Counted from the stretch's first letter, positions 16,547 through 25,725 are shown. The stretch: 64,000 nt of DNA from Pseudomonas sediminis (GCF_039555755.1 NZ_CP154631.1:1984001-2048000), one strand, 5' to 3'. Notes: generated by a model not told the origin, from the sequence alone. Translations and numbers: made by a program.

Positions 16547-17063
16547 CCAATGCGGTATAGGAATCTTGGTTGGCGGCAAGCGTCCAAAAATGCCTCTAAG
16601 TGCCGTACTGCAAGGGTTTCGTCTTTAACTGCGTCTTGCAGTTTAAGGCGAATAGCGACATCTGAGGGCAGTTACTCTCGGCACAAAAAACGAAATCCGG
16701 AATATCGATTTTTGACCACTAGCCAGACCCTGGCGCGTCCTACCGTCGTTTCATTGAGCCTGAGTTCGGCTCGCGACATGCAGCGAGTATCGTAGCTCAG
16801 TACGCTCAGTGGAGGTTAACAGATCGCTGGTACCTGGCACCGCTCCGGCTCCATCGGCGCGTGGAATGCACGACTACAGTCGTGCTGCGCCTGAATTCGC
16901 ACAAACCTGCTTTTGTCCTGTGCTGTTACATATACGCAACCCAGGACTTTGGTTGGCCAAAAGCTATCGGCACGTGTCTATGCATTAAGGACTCTGCTCC
17001 TGCAGGAGGCAATGGCAGAGCGACAAGCACCGGGATTCGCGTGCAGTAGGCTGGGTAGTCAGC
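16547..17063. other. Gene-free left end of the island
   Basis: About 520 bp without a convincing gene. Short open frames here have no recognisable composition or ribosome site. It contains one copy of a 14-bp repeat (16711-16724) also found near the right island edge. It may be the degenerate attachment-site region of the element. Confidence 0.5.
16711..16724. repeat. 14-bp direct repeat TTTGACCACTAGCC, left copy
   Basis: An exact match to 39273-39286, in the same orientation. The left copy is about 165 bp inside the tRNA 3' half; the right copy is about 25 bp inside the tRNA 5' half. Confidence 0.6.
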
Positions 17064-17309
17064 TCACTCGTCCTTGGCGTTTATCTCGGCAGAGGCGTTG
17101 CCAAACGACTCCCAGTGGCCAACCAGCTCATCCACGCGATCAGGAATGCGCGGTGACTTACTGAGCACTAGGCAGCGGGTCGTGCCCACATACTCCTCAA
17201 GGAGGTAGAGCGTATCTCCGACGTCGACGCCCATCTCCTGCAGAACGTCGTCGGGTAGGCGAATAGCACCGTCGCCGTCCCAGTCCTCAATCACTACATG
17301 ATTTCGCAT
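17064..17309 (-). CDS. AbrB/MazE-type DNA-binding domain protein, orphan
   Basis: An 81-residue protein. The N-terminal half IEDWDGDGAIRLPDDVLQEM followed by GVDVGDTLYLLEE is the swapped-hairpin AbrB fold used by MazE-like antitoxins and transition regulators. I chose the ATG at 17309; a frame extension upstream has no support. The C-terminal half (VLSKSPRIPDRVDELVGHWE) would be the tail that binds a toxin in a MazE-type pair, but no toxin frame lies next to it on either side. It may be an orphan antitoxin or a small regulator in the island left end. Confidence 0.6.
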   Translation of the reverse strand: MRNHVVIEDWDGDGAIRLPDDVLQEMGVDVGDTLYLLEEYVGTTRCLVLSKSPRIPDRVDELVGHWESFGNASAEINAKDE

Positions 17310-17943
17310 TGTGACCCCAGGGAACGGTTGAATGGGTGTCCGCAGGGGGAAGCAACGGCGAGCCGTTGCCAACGAAGTCCCGCGGCGCAGATCGACAGAA
17401 TAGCAAAAAGCTCCTGGGCTCAGAGGGTTGTAACGACGACGCCCCTCATCTCTAGCCGCAGCTTCTGATATTTGAACACGCCCAATGCCTGCCAGCTATC
17501 ACCGCCGTTGTTGGGCTGAAAATCCCGCAATACCACCGGGGAAATTCACTATCCCCATGCCGCACTCAGCTAATGCACCGGCAGCTCACTGATAGGTCAT
17601 CGTGACTTCGCTCTGTAGCCACCGTGGCTGCACTCGATTACCGCAGACTGTCGGTGGCAGTCCGGCAAAAACCACTGAGCCGCCACAAGCGCTCACTGGG
17701 GCACCTTCGCCGAACTAGCCAAATACACCCTCGTGACGACAGAACCCTCCACCGAATCGCCAATATCTAGCATGCGCCCCCGGAATAAATCGTTAAACCT
17801 CGACTGGCCTGGCCTTTCACTCACTCTATTCAAATGACACCGCCCCTGCGGACCATTAAACGGAGCCCACCCGCCAGGACAAATACGTATCATGAGGCAG
17901 CGGGTTAGCTTGGTAAGCTCGCTCTCAGACAACCTTTGTCAAT
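17310..17943. other. Intergenic region upstream of jetA with a degenerate repeat
   Basis: About 630 bp. A small minus-strand frame (17693-17932) looks like chance, because its end coincides with a sequence repeated after the Wadjet operon. GGGAAATTCAC-like and CACCTTCGCCGAA-like sequences here have counterparts at 25032 and 25136. The promoter of jetABCD should lie near 17850-17940; I see no clear sigma-70 box or operator. Confidence 0.5.
17702..17732. repeat. 31-bp imperfect direct repeat flanking the Wadjet operon, left copy
   Basis: It matches 25136-25166 at 27 of 31 positions in the same orientation (shared start CACCTTCGCCGAA, shared end ACCCTC). Upstream of both copies lies a GAAATTCAC motif, at 163 bp (left) and 104 bp (right). 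The two copies look like diverged remnants of one mobile-element end. Confidence 0.6.
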
Positions 17944-19452
17944 GTGGCCGTCATGGAAGAAAGCGCGCAACAGCGTTCAGAACGCTATGTATCCGCCCGC
18001 AGCCAGCACCCAGCGTGGCTTTTGCTCGCCTCGCGGCGTGCTCCGCTCGTATTGGGCTGCCTGCGCACGCTATTCGAGCGGGCGCATGATGGGATCCCCA
18101 TGGAGGATGCGCTGCAAGCGCTGTCCGAAATGCTGGCTGCTTATGCCAGCCAGGAGCTTTACGAAATCGACCCAGATGCAACGCATCTCCAAGCAGGTCG
18201 TGAACTTCGTGAATGGATCAAGCGGCGCCTCGTCGTAGAGCGAGAGGGCCGTATCTATGCAACCGACGCACTGGAGTCAGCCATCCGGTTCGTAGATTCG
18301 CTGGATAGTCGGATCATGACTTCCACAGCATCTCGCCTTTCGGTGGTTCAGCGCGAGATCGAAAACCTGGAAACGGGTCTGAACCCCAGCCCAACTGGCC
18401 GTATTGCCAGCCTGCGCCGCCGAATCCAGGATTTGGAGCACGAGCTAGCGCAGGTAGAAGCTGGCAACGTCATCGTGCTTGATGAAGCGCAGGCGATAGA
18501 GGGCATACGCGAGGTATATAACCTGGCCACCAGCCTACGCGCGGACTTTCGACGAGTTGAAGACTCTTGGCGCGAGGCGGATCGCGCCCTTCGACACTCG
18601 ATCATCAGCGAGCAGTCTCACCGTGGAGAAATCGTCGATCGGTTGTTGGACGGGCAAGATGCTCTACTCAACACCCCCGAGGGGCGTGTCTTCGAAAGCT
18701 TCCAGCAGCAACTGAGGCAGTCCGCTGAGCTGGAAACCATGCGTGAGCGTTTGCGCACCATCCTTCGTCATCCAGCGGTTCCAAAGGCACTGAATCGTCC
18801 CCAGCAACGTGAGCTACGTTGGCTGGCGTTACGCCTGGTTCGGGAGTCGCAGGCTGTGCTCCAAGCGCGCGCCCGAAGCGAGCGCGATGTTCGTGGCTTC
18901 ATGAAGACGGGGCTGGCCGCCGAGCATCATCGCGTCGGACAGTTACTCAACGATCTCTTCAATCTAGCGCTCAGAGTCGACTGGCAACGCCAGTCAGAAC
19001 GCCGTAAGCCTGCATGTTTACCACCAGTTGGCGTAGCCATTACCGGTATCCCGGCAATCGAGCGTCTCCGCTTCAAGACCCTGGATGACGATGATACGGG
19101 CGAGCTGGATCTGAGTTTGAAGCCTGCGGGGTTGGAGCAGATTGATGATGACTTCTGGGATGCCTTCGACGGGCTGGATCGTGAAGCGCTGATTCAGGAC
19201 ACCCTAGCTGTGCTGGCGGAGCAGGGGCGCCCTGTCAGTCTCGGGGAGCTTGCGTCTTTGCTTCCACCTGCTCACGACCTAGAAACCTTTGCGCTCTGGT
19301 TGGCGATGGCACGCGAGGCAGGTATTGAGGTGCTGAAAGAGGAGCGTCAGCTCGTGGAGCTAGTTGACGAGGATGAGCAACGCTGGCGCTTCAATCTGCC
19401 TTATGTCGGACTCGACCACGAGGCACTCAAGGACATCGATTGGGAGTTGTGA
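17944..19452 (+). CDS. jetA: Wadjet anti-plasmid system subunit JetA (DUF3375, type I)
   Basis: A 502-residue protein of the DUF3375 family, the kleisin-like JetA subunit of type I Wadjet. The N-terminal helical domain is followed by SPTGRIASLRRRIQDLEHEL (about residues 139-158), the family hallmark, then a coiled-coil region and a C-terminal winged-helix region after an acidic linker (LDDDDTGELDLS, DDDFWDAFDGLD). JetA bridges the JetC dimer and JetB. It is the first gene of an operon: 2 bp separate it from jetB. An alternative start is the ATG three codons later (17953). Wadjet cleaves circular DNA of plasmid size after loop extrusion; that is known for the family, not shown here. Confidence 0.93.
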   Translation: MAVMEESAQQRSERYVSARSQHPAWLLLASRRAPLVLGCLRTLFERAHDGIPMEDALQALSEMLAAYASQELYEIDPDATHLQAGRELREWIKRRLVVEREGRIYATDALESAIRFVDSLDSRIMTSTASRLSVVQREIENLETGLNPSPTGRIASLRRRIQDLEHELAQVEAGNVIVLDEAQAIEGIREVYNLATSLRADFRRVEDSWREADRALRHSIISEQSHRGEIVDRLLDGQDALLNTPEGRVFESFQQQLRQSAELETMRERLRTILRHPAVPKALNRPQQRELRWLALRLVRESQAVLQARARSERDVRGFMKTGLAAEHHRVGQLLNDLFNLALRVDWQRQSERRKPACLPPVGVAITGIPAIERLRFKTLDDDDTGELDLSLKPAGLEQIDDDFWDAFDGLDREALIQDTLAVLAEQGRPVSLGELASLLPPAHDLETFALWLAMAREAGIEVLKEERQLVELVDEDEQRWRFNLPYVGLDHEALKDIDWEL

Positions 19453-19454
19453 GC

Positions 19455-20204
19455 ATGGCAGGGATCTTCGATCGAATAGCAGGCGCCTCTGGCACCGACG
19501 AAACGGAGCTGACGGTGGAGCCCATAACGTTGGATGACGGCATGGATGATGAACAGCCTCTTATGAGCGCCGCTGTTCAGGTCGATGAGCGCCGGACGCC
19601 GCAACGGGTACGTGAGGCCGTACAGGAAATGCTCAAGTACGGGCTACTGGAAGAAAGTCACAAGCCCAATCTGTATCGCTCGGCGCTTGCCAATATCGAG
19701 GCGGTCGACACAATCCTGGAACCCCTCGACCTGGCCATGGGGGTCGACGAGGTTCGCGGGCTGGTGTTCGTCACCGTTCGTCAGGGCGAGGTGGCCGAGC
19801 AGGATGACTGGTCGCACCCCCTTGTGCGCAGGCAAAGGCTGAACCTGGAGCAGTCCCTGCTGATCGCCATTCTGCGCCAGCATTTCATCGCCTACGAACA
19901 GGAAAGCGGTACGGGCGCCACTCAGGCACTGGTAGCTGTTGATGAGCTGATTCCGCAATTGCAGGTTTACCTGGGCGAGCTGGGCAGTGAGGCGAAGGAG
20001 CGCAATCGCGTCATCACGCTGCTGGATCAGCTCAAGGGGCATGGTTTGGTGTCGGCTCTGGACGCCCATGACCGCGTCATCATCCGCCCCATCATTACCC
20101 ACTTGGCCAACCCGGAGAACCTGCAGGCACTGGTGGTTTGGCTGCGCGAGCAGGTGGAGGGCGCGACTACCCCGGCTGCCGCTGCTGAGGAGGACGAGGC
20201 GTGA
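19455..20204 (+). CDS. jetB: Wadjet anti-plasmid system subunit JetB (DUF4194)
   Basis: A 249-residue DUF4194 protein, the KITE-like subunit of Wadjet. Characteristic are NLYRSALANIEAVDTILEPL (residues about 69-88), the RGLVFVTVR strand and HPLVRRQRLNLEQSLLIAIL. The ATG at 19455 lies 2 bp after the jetA stop; an upstream TTG would overlap jetA. The stop overlaps the jetC GTG start. KITE proteins bind the kleisin linker and DNA. Both ends carry acidic, low-complexity tails, the C-terminal one alanine/glutamate rich. Confidence 0.93.
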   Translation: MAGIFDRIAGASGTDETELTVEPITLDDGMDDEQPLMSAAVQVDERRTPQRVREAVQEMLKYGLLEESHKPNLYRSALANIEAVDTILEPLDLAMGVDEVRGLVFVTVRQGEVAEQDDWSHPLVRRQRLNLEQSLLIAILRQHFIAYEQESGTGATQALVAVDELIPQLQVYLGELGSEAKERNRVITLLDQLKGHGLVSALDAHDRVIIRPIITHLANPENLQALVVWLREQVEGATTPAAAAEEDEA

Positions 20205-23200
20205 AGCAAGCACTGCTCTGGCGTGACAGCGAGACCCTCATTCTCAGCAGCATCGAACTCTATAACTGGGGCGGCTTTCAGGGATATCACCGTGCCGAGA
20301 TCGATCCCTCAGGCACCGCCGTGATCGGCCCAACGGGTAGCGGTAAAACGACGCTGGTGGATGCTCTGATGACCTTGCTGTGCGCCAACCCGCGCTACAA
20401 CCTGGCTTCCACAGGTGGGCATGAAAGCGACCGTGATCTGGTGTCCTATGTGCGCGGGGTTACCGGCCCTGGAGACGGAGGTGTAGAGCAATCTCATATC
20501 GCGCGACAGGGTAAGACGGTCACCGCCATTACCGCCACGCTCGAGCGTGACGGTGCGCAGGTGCGACTGGGCGCTGTACTCTGGTTCGAGGGCACCAGCT
20601 CCTCGGCGTCCGATCTGAAAAAACTGTGGCTGTTAAGCGAGTCCCCCGAGCAGACGCTGGAGCATTGGCTCAGCCAACATCACGCAGGCGGCATGCGGGC
20701 GCTGCGTCAGATGGAGAAGGATGGCACGGGTATCTGGCCGTATCCCAGTAAAAAAGCCTTCCTGGCCAGGCTCAGGGATTACTTCGAGGTGGGTGAAAAC
20801 GCCTTCACCTTGCTCAACCGCGCTGCCGGCCTGAAGCAGCTCAACAGCATCGATGAGATCTTTCGCGAGTTGGTACTGGATGACCGCTCCGCCTTCGTGC
20901 GGGCTGCCGAAGTCGCCAGCAGCTTCGATGATCTGACCGATATTCACCGAGAACTGGAAACTGCTAGAAAACAGCAGCGCTCATTGCTGCCGGTCGCCGA
21001 TGGCTGGGAGCGTTACCGAGTCTTGCAAGCCCAGTTGCAGGACAAACAGGCGCTCGAAGGCATTCTTCCGGTCTGGTTCGCCGAGCAGGGTTATCGCCTG
21101 TGGTTGGCCGAGACCAACAGGCTGGAGACGGCGTACAAACAGGCCGAACTGGATCAGGCGCAATGCAGGGGGCAGCTTGAAACCCAGAAGGGCGTGGTCG
21201 ATCAACATCGTCAGCGCTACCTACGTGTAGGGGGCGCAGGGATAGATCAACTACGCGGGCGCATTGCGGATTGTGCCAGGGAGCGTGATAAGCGACGCCT
21301 GAAAGCCGAGCAGTACCAACGCTTGGTCAAGGGGCTTGGACTCGCGGATGAGTTATCGGCTGCTGCACTCGAGGAAAATCAGCAGCAGATCGCGGCACGC
21401 CTGGAAATACTGGGCGAGCATATTACCGAGGCACGGCAAAAGGCGTTCGATGCCGGCATCGTCCAGAAAGAACTCGATGGCCGCCTGCAGAGCTTGCAGC
21501 AGGAGCGTGCCGAGGTCGAACGACGGCCAGGCTCGAACCTGCCTGGGCATTTTCATGCTTTTCGAGGGGAGCTGGCGCAGACGCTTGGCGTCGATGAATC
21601 GGCCCTGCCTTTCGTTGCCGAGCTGGTGCAGGTCAAGCCCGAGGAGCTGGCCTGGAGGGGGGCCATCGAGCGGGCAATCGGCAGCCACCGCCTGCGTATC
21701 CTGGTGCCGCAGGGTGCGTCCGAGGCTGCACTGCGTTGGGTGAACCAACGACACAACCGCTTGCATGTGCGCTTGTTGGAGGTCAAGGAACCGTCGTCGC
21801 GCCCTGTGTTCTTCGACGATGGTTATACCCGCAAGCTGACCTTCAAGGAGCATCCGTACCGCGAAGCGATAAAGGCGCTACTGGCGGACAATGACCGACA
21901 TTGCGTGGAGAGCACGGAGCAATTGCGTCATACCCCGCACGCCATGACGGCTCAGGGGCTGATGTCGGGTAAAGAACGCTTCTTCGACAAACAGGATCAG
22001 AAGCGCCTCGATGAGGACTGGCTGACCGGCTTCGATAACCGCGACCGTCTTGCCTTCCTGGCCGAGCAGATTGGCGAGGTCAATGAACTGCTCGCGCCTG
22101 CCAGGCTGGCCTTGGACGCTGCCCGGGGCGATGCCCGCAAGTTGGAGGATCAAGCTTCGCTGCTGCAGCGCGTCGAAGAACTGCAGTTCGAGGAGATTGA
22201 TTTGCCGGGCGCCGAGCGTCAGCTTGCGTCGCTGCATGCTCAGCTCGAAACCCTGACGCGTCCCGACACCGACCTTGCCATGATCAAGGCTGAGTTGGAT
22301 GAAGCTGAGGCGCTGTTCGACGCCCTGGATCGACAGAGGCAACAACTCATCGAGCAGTGCGGTCAGTTGAAACTTCAGTTCGAGCAGGCTGCATCCGCTA
22401 CCCGTAAGGCCTATCGTGGTGCCGAAAAAGGGCTGAACGATACGCAGCGTGAACTAGCGCAAACGCATTTCCCGACCCTGACGGCAGATGACCTTGGCGA
22501 TATTGTCGAGCTGGAGCGCCAGCATACGCGTGAGCTGCAAGGGCAGCTCAAAGCGCTCGGCGATAAACTCGGCGATCAGAAAACAGAGCTTGCCAAACGT
22601 ATGTCTGACGCTCTGAAGGTGGACACCGGAGCGCTTGCGGAGGTCGGGCGAGAACTGGTGGACGTACCCAGGTATCTGGAGCGTCTTCGCGTGCTGACCG
22701 AGGAAGCCCTGCCCGAGAAACTCAAGCGCTTCCTGGAATACCTCAATCGTTCCTCGGATGACGGCGTCACCCAGTTGCTCAGCTATATCGACCATGAAGT
22801 CTCGGTGATCGAGGAGCGCCTGGATGACCTGAATAGCACGATGCAGCGTGTCGACTTTCAGCCCGGACGCTATCTGCGCCTGGTGGCGAAGAAGGTTATC
22901 CATGAAAGCCTGCGCACCTTGCAACAGGCTCAGCGCCAACTGAACTCGGCGCGCTTCATCGATGATGAAGGCGAGAGTCACTACAAGGCATTGCAGGCGC
23001 TCGTTGGGCTGCTCAAAGATGCCTGCGAGCACAGCAGGAATCAGGGCGCCAAAGCGCTTCTGGATCCGCGCTTCCGCCTGGAGTTCGCGGTCTCAGTGAT
23101 CGATCGAGAAAGCAAGAGTGTCATCGAAACCCGAACAGGCTCTCAGGGCGGTAGTGGTGGTGAGAAGGAGATCATCGCCTCCTATGTGCTGACCGCATCA

Positions 23201-23506
23201 CTCAGCTATGCGCTTTGTCCCGACGGCAGCAGCCGGCCGTTGTTCGGCACCATCGTTCTCGACGAGGCGTTCTCGCGCAGCTCCCATGCGGTTGCCGGTC
23301 GGATCATTGCAGCGTTGAGAGAGTTCGGCCTGCACGCTGTCTTCATCACGCCCAACAAGGAAATGCGCCTGCTGCGCCACCATACGCGTTCGGCAGTCGT
23401 CGTTCATCGGCGCGGCGTGGAATCCAGTCTGGTTTCCCTGAGCTGGGAAGCTTTGGATGAGCATCATCAACAGCGCATCAAGGCCATGCATGAAGTCGCC
23501 CACTGA
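20201..23506 (+). CDS. jetC: Wadjet anti-plasmid system subunit JetC (SMC-like ATPase)
   Basis: A 1101-residue MukB/SbcC-like ATPase. Walker A is GPTGSGKT at residues 43-50. Two long coiled-coil arms (about 240-470 and 640-920) flank a hinge-like region. The ABC signature SQGGSGGEKE is at 981-990 and Walker B IVLDE at 1018-1022. Dimers of JetC extrude DNA loops with ATP. The start is GTG, overlapping jetB by 4 bp; the 3' end overlaps jetD by 17 bp. All ATPase motifs are intact, so the protein appears functional. The length matches type I JetC proteins (about 1100). Confidence 0.95.
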   Translation: MKQALLWRDSETLILSSIELYNWGGFQGYHRAEIDPSGTAVIGPTGSGKTTLVDALMTLLCANPRYNLASTGGHESDRDLVSYVRGVTGPGDGGVEQSHIARQGKTVTAITATLERDGAQVRLGAVLWFEGTSSSASDLKKLWLLSESPEQTLEHWLSQHHAGGMRALRQMEKDGTGIWPYPSKKAFLARLRDYFEVGENAFTLLNRAAGLKQLNSIDEIFRELVLDDRSAFVRAAEVASSFDDLTDIHRELETARKQQRSLLPVADGWERYRVLQAQLQDKQALEGILPVWFAEQGYRLWLAETNRLETAYKQAELDQAQCRGQLETQKGVVDQHRQRYLRVGGAGIDQLRGRIADCARERDKRRLKAEQYQRLVKGLGLADELSAAALEENQQQIAARLEILGEHITEARQKAFDAGIVQKELDGRLQSLQQERAEVERRPGSNLPGHFHAFRGELAQTLGVDESALPFVAELVQVKPEELAWRGAIERAIGSHRLRILVPQGASEAALRWVNQRHNRLHVRLLEVKEPSSRPVFFDDGYTRKLTFKEHPYREAIKALLADNDRHCVESTEQLRHTPHAMTAQGLMSGKERFFDKQDQKRLDEDWLTGFDNRDRLAFLAEQIGEVNELLAPARLALDAARGDARKLEDQASLLQRVEELQFEEIDLPGAERQLASLHAQLETLTRPDTDLAMIKAELDEAEALFDALDRQRQQLIEQCGQLKLQFEQAASATRKAYRGAEKGLNDTQRELAQTHFPTLTADDLGDIVELERQHTRELQGQLKALGDKLGDQKTELAKRMSDALKVDTGALAEVGRELVDVPRYLERLRVLTEEALPEKLKRFLEYLNRSSDDGVTQLLSYIDHEVSVIEERLDDLNSTMQRVDFQPGRYLRLVAKKVIHESLRTLQQAQRQLNSARFIDDEGESHYKALQALVGLLKDACEHSRNQGAKALLDPRFRLEFAVSVIDRESKSVIETRTGSQGGSGGEKEIIASYVLTASLSYALCPDGSSRPLFGTIVLDEAFSRSSHAVAGRIIAALREFGLHAVFITPNKEMRLLRHHTRSAVVVHRRGVESSLVSLSWEALDEHHQQRIKAMHEVAH

Positions 23507-24647
23507 CATCAGTCGCAGCCTGGCCAGACAATGGCAGCGCTCCAGCGTACGCTTGGAACGCTTGCTCAATCCCGCTAGCTGGCCGCAAAGCCTCAACATC
23601 GGCAAGCCTTCGGCACGTCTATTCACTGACAACATCCAGGCGGTACTCCGGCATGTGGAGAACTGGCGGAGCGTGAACGTGGGTACAGTCGACTGGGAGC
23701 CCGTCAGCTACCGAGCAGGGCTGTCCCCCATTTCCTTACCGATGCGCTGGCACTTGCGTAGCCCTTCCGAATGGATTGCCGCGACCAATGATCCAGCGGT
23801 CAGCCAGGAATACGCTCAACTCGAGTATCTGGTTGAGCAGGTAGACAGTGCCTTTCATGCGCTGCTGGTAGCACAACGGAGCTTGTGGTTGACGAAGCCG
23901 TCTGAAGAAGTCGTCGCCACGGCGCGACTCGCCACCCGGTTGTCGCCAGGCTGTGCCCGAGGCCGTCCGCTGCGCCTGCTTGCCGAGCACGGCGTCGACA
24001 CCAAGTTTTTCGAGCGCAACGCCAGTTTGCTGACCTGGCTCCTCGACGAGCGCTTCGGAGGCGCGGCATCCGAGCAAGGCCTGACGACTTTTCTGGATGC
24101 CTTTGAAGAAAGCAGCCACTGGGTTCTGGTCGTTCCCCTTCAGCCTGAACTGTTGCCCTTCAAGCGGCTCAGACTCACCACTGCGGAACTGGCCGAAACC
24201 CCACTTCCCGGTTCGCGATTGCTCGTGGTGGAAAATGAGCAATGCATTCACTTGCTGCCTGAGAACTTACCGGACACCCTGGCTGTGCTGGGCTCAGGAC
24301 TCGATTTGCAGTGGCTAGCGTCCGCGCACCTGGCCGGTAAACATATCGCTTACTGGGGCGATATGGATACTTGGGGCTTGCTTATGTTGGCGCGAGCGAG
24401 ACTTCATCAACCTACGGTCGAAGCACTATTGATGGAACGGGAGCTGTTCGAGCAACACTCACCGGTGAGCGCAGTCGTCGAGCCGACCAAAGCTCTGGAT
24501 TCGGCCCCACCTGGTTTGCTGGCTGACGAAGCGGACTTCTATCGGTATCTGCTGGTGCAAGAACGAGGACGTCTTGAGCAGGAGTACCTGCCAAAGGAAC
24601 AAGTTGAGCGCGCTATCGAGCAGTGGGCTCGAAAGATCCCTGTATAG
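23490..24647 (+). CDS. jetD: Wadjet anti-plasmid system nuclease JetD (DUF3322/DUF2220, Toprim)
   Basis: A 385-residue protein with an N-terminal DUF3322 part (SLARQWQRSSVRLERLL) and a C-terminal DUF2220 Toprim domain related to topoisomerase VI A/Spo11. The metal-binding acidic residues are visible: Glu248 and Glu250 in LLVVENEQ and Asp291, Asp293 in YWGDMDTWGLLML. It is the nuclease subunit that cuts plasmid DNA when the SMC complex stalls. I chose the ATG at 23490 (MKSPTDIS), which overlaps jetC by 17 bp; the frame opens 33 bases earlier. No fifth gene follows in the operon. Confidence 0.94.
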   Translation: MKSPTDISRSLARQWQRSSVRLERLLNPASWPQSLNIGKPSARLFTDNIQAVLRHVENWRSVNVGTVDWEPVSYRAGLSPISLPMRWHLRSPSEWIAATNDPAVSQEYAQLEYLVEQVDSAFHALLVAQRSLWLTKPSEEVVATARLATRLSPGCARGRPLRLLAEHGVDTKFFERNASLLTWLLDERFGGAASEQGLTTFLDAFEESSHWVLVVPLQPELLPFKRLRLTTAELAETPLPGSRLLVVENEQCIHLLPENLPDTLAVLGSGLDLQWLASAHLAGKHIAYWGDMDTWGLLMLARARLHQPTVEALLMERELFEQHSPVSAVVEPTKALDSAPPGLLADEADFYRYLLVQERGRLEQEYLPKEQVERAIEQWARKIPV

Positions 24648-24823
24648 AGCGGCTGGCGGTGGGCTCAATAGCCCTGTAATCCTTAGACCGCCTACCCTTA
24701 AACCACAATCTTCAGATATTCCTTCTCTGAAATTGCCAACGTTGATCGCTTTAGGCGGCCGGTTTTCAGCGTTGGTCTGCAGCGAGCCTTTCCACCTCCT
24801 CGACGAGACTAAGGGCGATTCAC

Positions 24824-25018
24824 GATTCCGGTCGACTTAAAGCGCCGGAGGCCGGGATGCTCACGGATTTCCGGTCAGTTGAGTTGCACCATGGCCGAGC
24901 CGATCTCGCGCTCGCCAGATTCCGGTCTGATGACGCGACCAAGAGCGCTCGGCTGTTTCCGGTTGCGCTGGAGCGTATGGTCGGGGCTGGTTGACTGCCT
25001 GCGCACAGCATTCCGGTC
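24824..25018. repeat. Array of five spaced ATTCCGGTC-like motifs
   Basis: GATTCCGGTC (24824), GATTTCCGGTC (24866), GATTCCGGTC (24918), TTTCCGGTT (24956) and ATTCCGGTC (25010) are spaced 38-54 bp apart in the same orientation. Multiple short repeats near an end are known for IS21-family elements as transposase-binding sites, so this may be an orphan IS21-like terminus. No istA or istB remnant is visible. Confidence 0.5.
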
Positions 25019-25135
25019 AGACAGCGACACAGGGAAATTCACCACTTACTGCGCGGTTTACAGGGCGACGGGAGTCCAGCGCTCGCCCCAGTTTTGCATC
25101 CACCGGAATTTGCCGAGCGCCTTGGATCACAGGAA

Positions 25136-25166
25136 CACCTTCGCCGAAATAGTCAAATGAACCCTC
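25136..25166. repeat. 31-bp imperfect direct repeat flanking the Wadjet operon, right copy
   Basis: See 17702-17732: 27 of 31 identical positions, same orientation. It is about 490 bp beyond the jetD stop and follows the ATTCCGGTC array. Confidence 0.6.
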
Positions 25167-25266
25167 ATTTCCTAATCTGGGAGCTGACGAAATTTGCGGC
25201 ATCTACGTTAGCGCAGCGGAACATCGAGTTACCGTGTGTCTCGTAAGTAATCGGGAGCGCACGCTG

Positions 25267-25440
25267 ATGAGATGGTTTTTCGTGGTGATGCTTTGCGGTG
25301 GGGCAGGTCTCTGGCTAAGCGCCCAATATCAAGTTCCTCAATGGTTGCTTTGGCTCCTGCTGGCGCTGGGAACCACGATGTGGGGCCTGGCCAAGTGGAT
25401 GGAGCGGCAGGAGGCCAAGACGGAGTGCAGTCATGATTGA
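25267..25440 (+). CDS. Small membrane protein, function unknown
   Basis: A 57-residue protein with two hydrophobic segments (WFFVVMLCGGAGLWL and WLLWLLLALGTTMWGL) and a charged tail (KWMERQEAKTECSHD). The ATG at 25267 is preceded by a possible site GAGCGC; the longer frame start is unsupported. Its last bases overlap the next gene by 8 bp, so it is the first gene of a four-gene run 25267-26597. No family is recognised. Confidence 0.55.
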   Translation: MRWFFVVMLCGGAGLWLSAQYQVPQWLLWLLLALGTTMWGLAKWMERQEAKTECSHD

Positions 25441-25720
25441 GCACACAGATCCGGGTTGGTCTGCATGCCCAATACTGCAGGCTTTGCAGCTTTCTGCACG
25501 GCAAACACTAGTTGGCATTGCACCTTATCTGGAGCGGTTTCACAGTGGGCGGGAAGGCCTGCAGGAATTCCAGGTTGATGGACTGCTGTTCTACCCTCTG
25601 GAGCTAATCAAGGGCGTGCTGGTACGTTCGCCTCAATGGCCGCGGCGCTTAACTGCGCGCTGGGTGGCGGGCGCTGGCGAGCCAGCTACCCGGGGCTTTG
25701 AGTTCATGACCAGGAGATAA
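25433..25720 (+). CDS. Hypothetical protein, 95 residues
   Basis: I do not recognise this family. It starts 8 bp inside the upstream small membrane gene. Its C-terminus is rich in arginine and tryptophan (VRSPQWPRRLTARWVAGAGE), and FQVDGLLFYPLELIKGV suggests a beta-alpha element. The next gene starts 5 bp after its stop behind an AGGAG that lies within this gene, so it is translationally linked to the BPSL0761-like protein. Confidence 0.5.
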   Translation: MIEHTDPGWSACPILQALQLSARQTLVGIAPYLERFHSGREGLQEFQVDGLLFYPLELIKGVLVRSPQWPRRLTARWVAGAGEPATRGFEFMTRR

Positions 25721-25725
25721 CGAGA

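Larger units (their letters stand above)
24648..25266. other. Gene-free stretch after jetD with insertion-sequence-like end repeats
   Basis: About 620 bp. No gene of plausible composition is present; small frames on both strands are unsupported. It holds the ATTCCGGTC array (24824-25018) and the right copy of the 31-bp repeat (25136-25166). There is no obvious jetD terminator. Confidence 0.6.

Noticed and set aside
16547..17063. A tyrosine-recombinase integrase expected beside the tRNA half
   Set aside because: No frame of sufficient length and no catalytic R-H-R-Y pattern; nor is there one near the right edge.
17693..17932. A 79-residue minus-strand frame before jetA
   Set aside because: No recognisable family, and its end falls in the sequence repeated after the Wadjet operon; no ribosome site.
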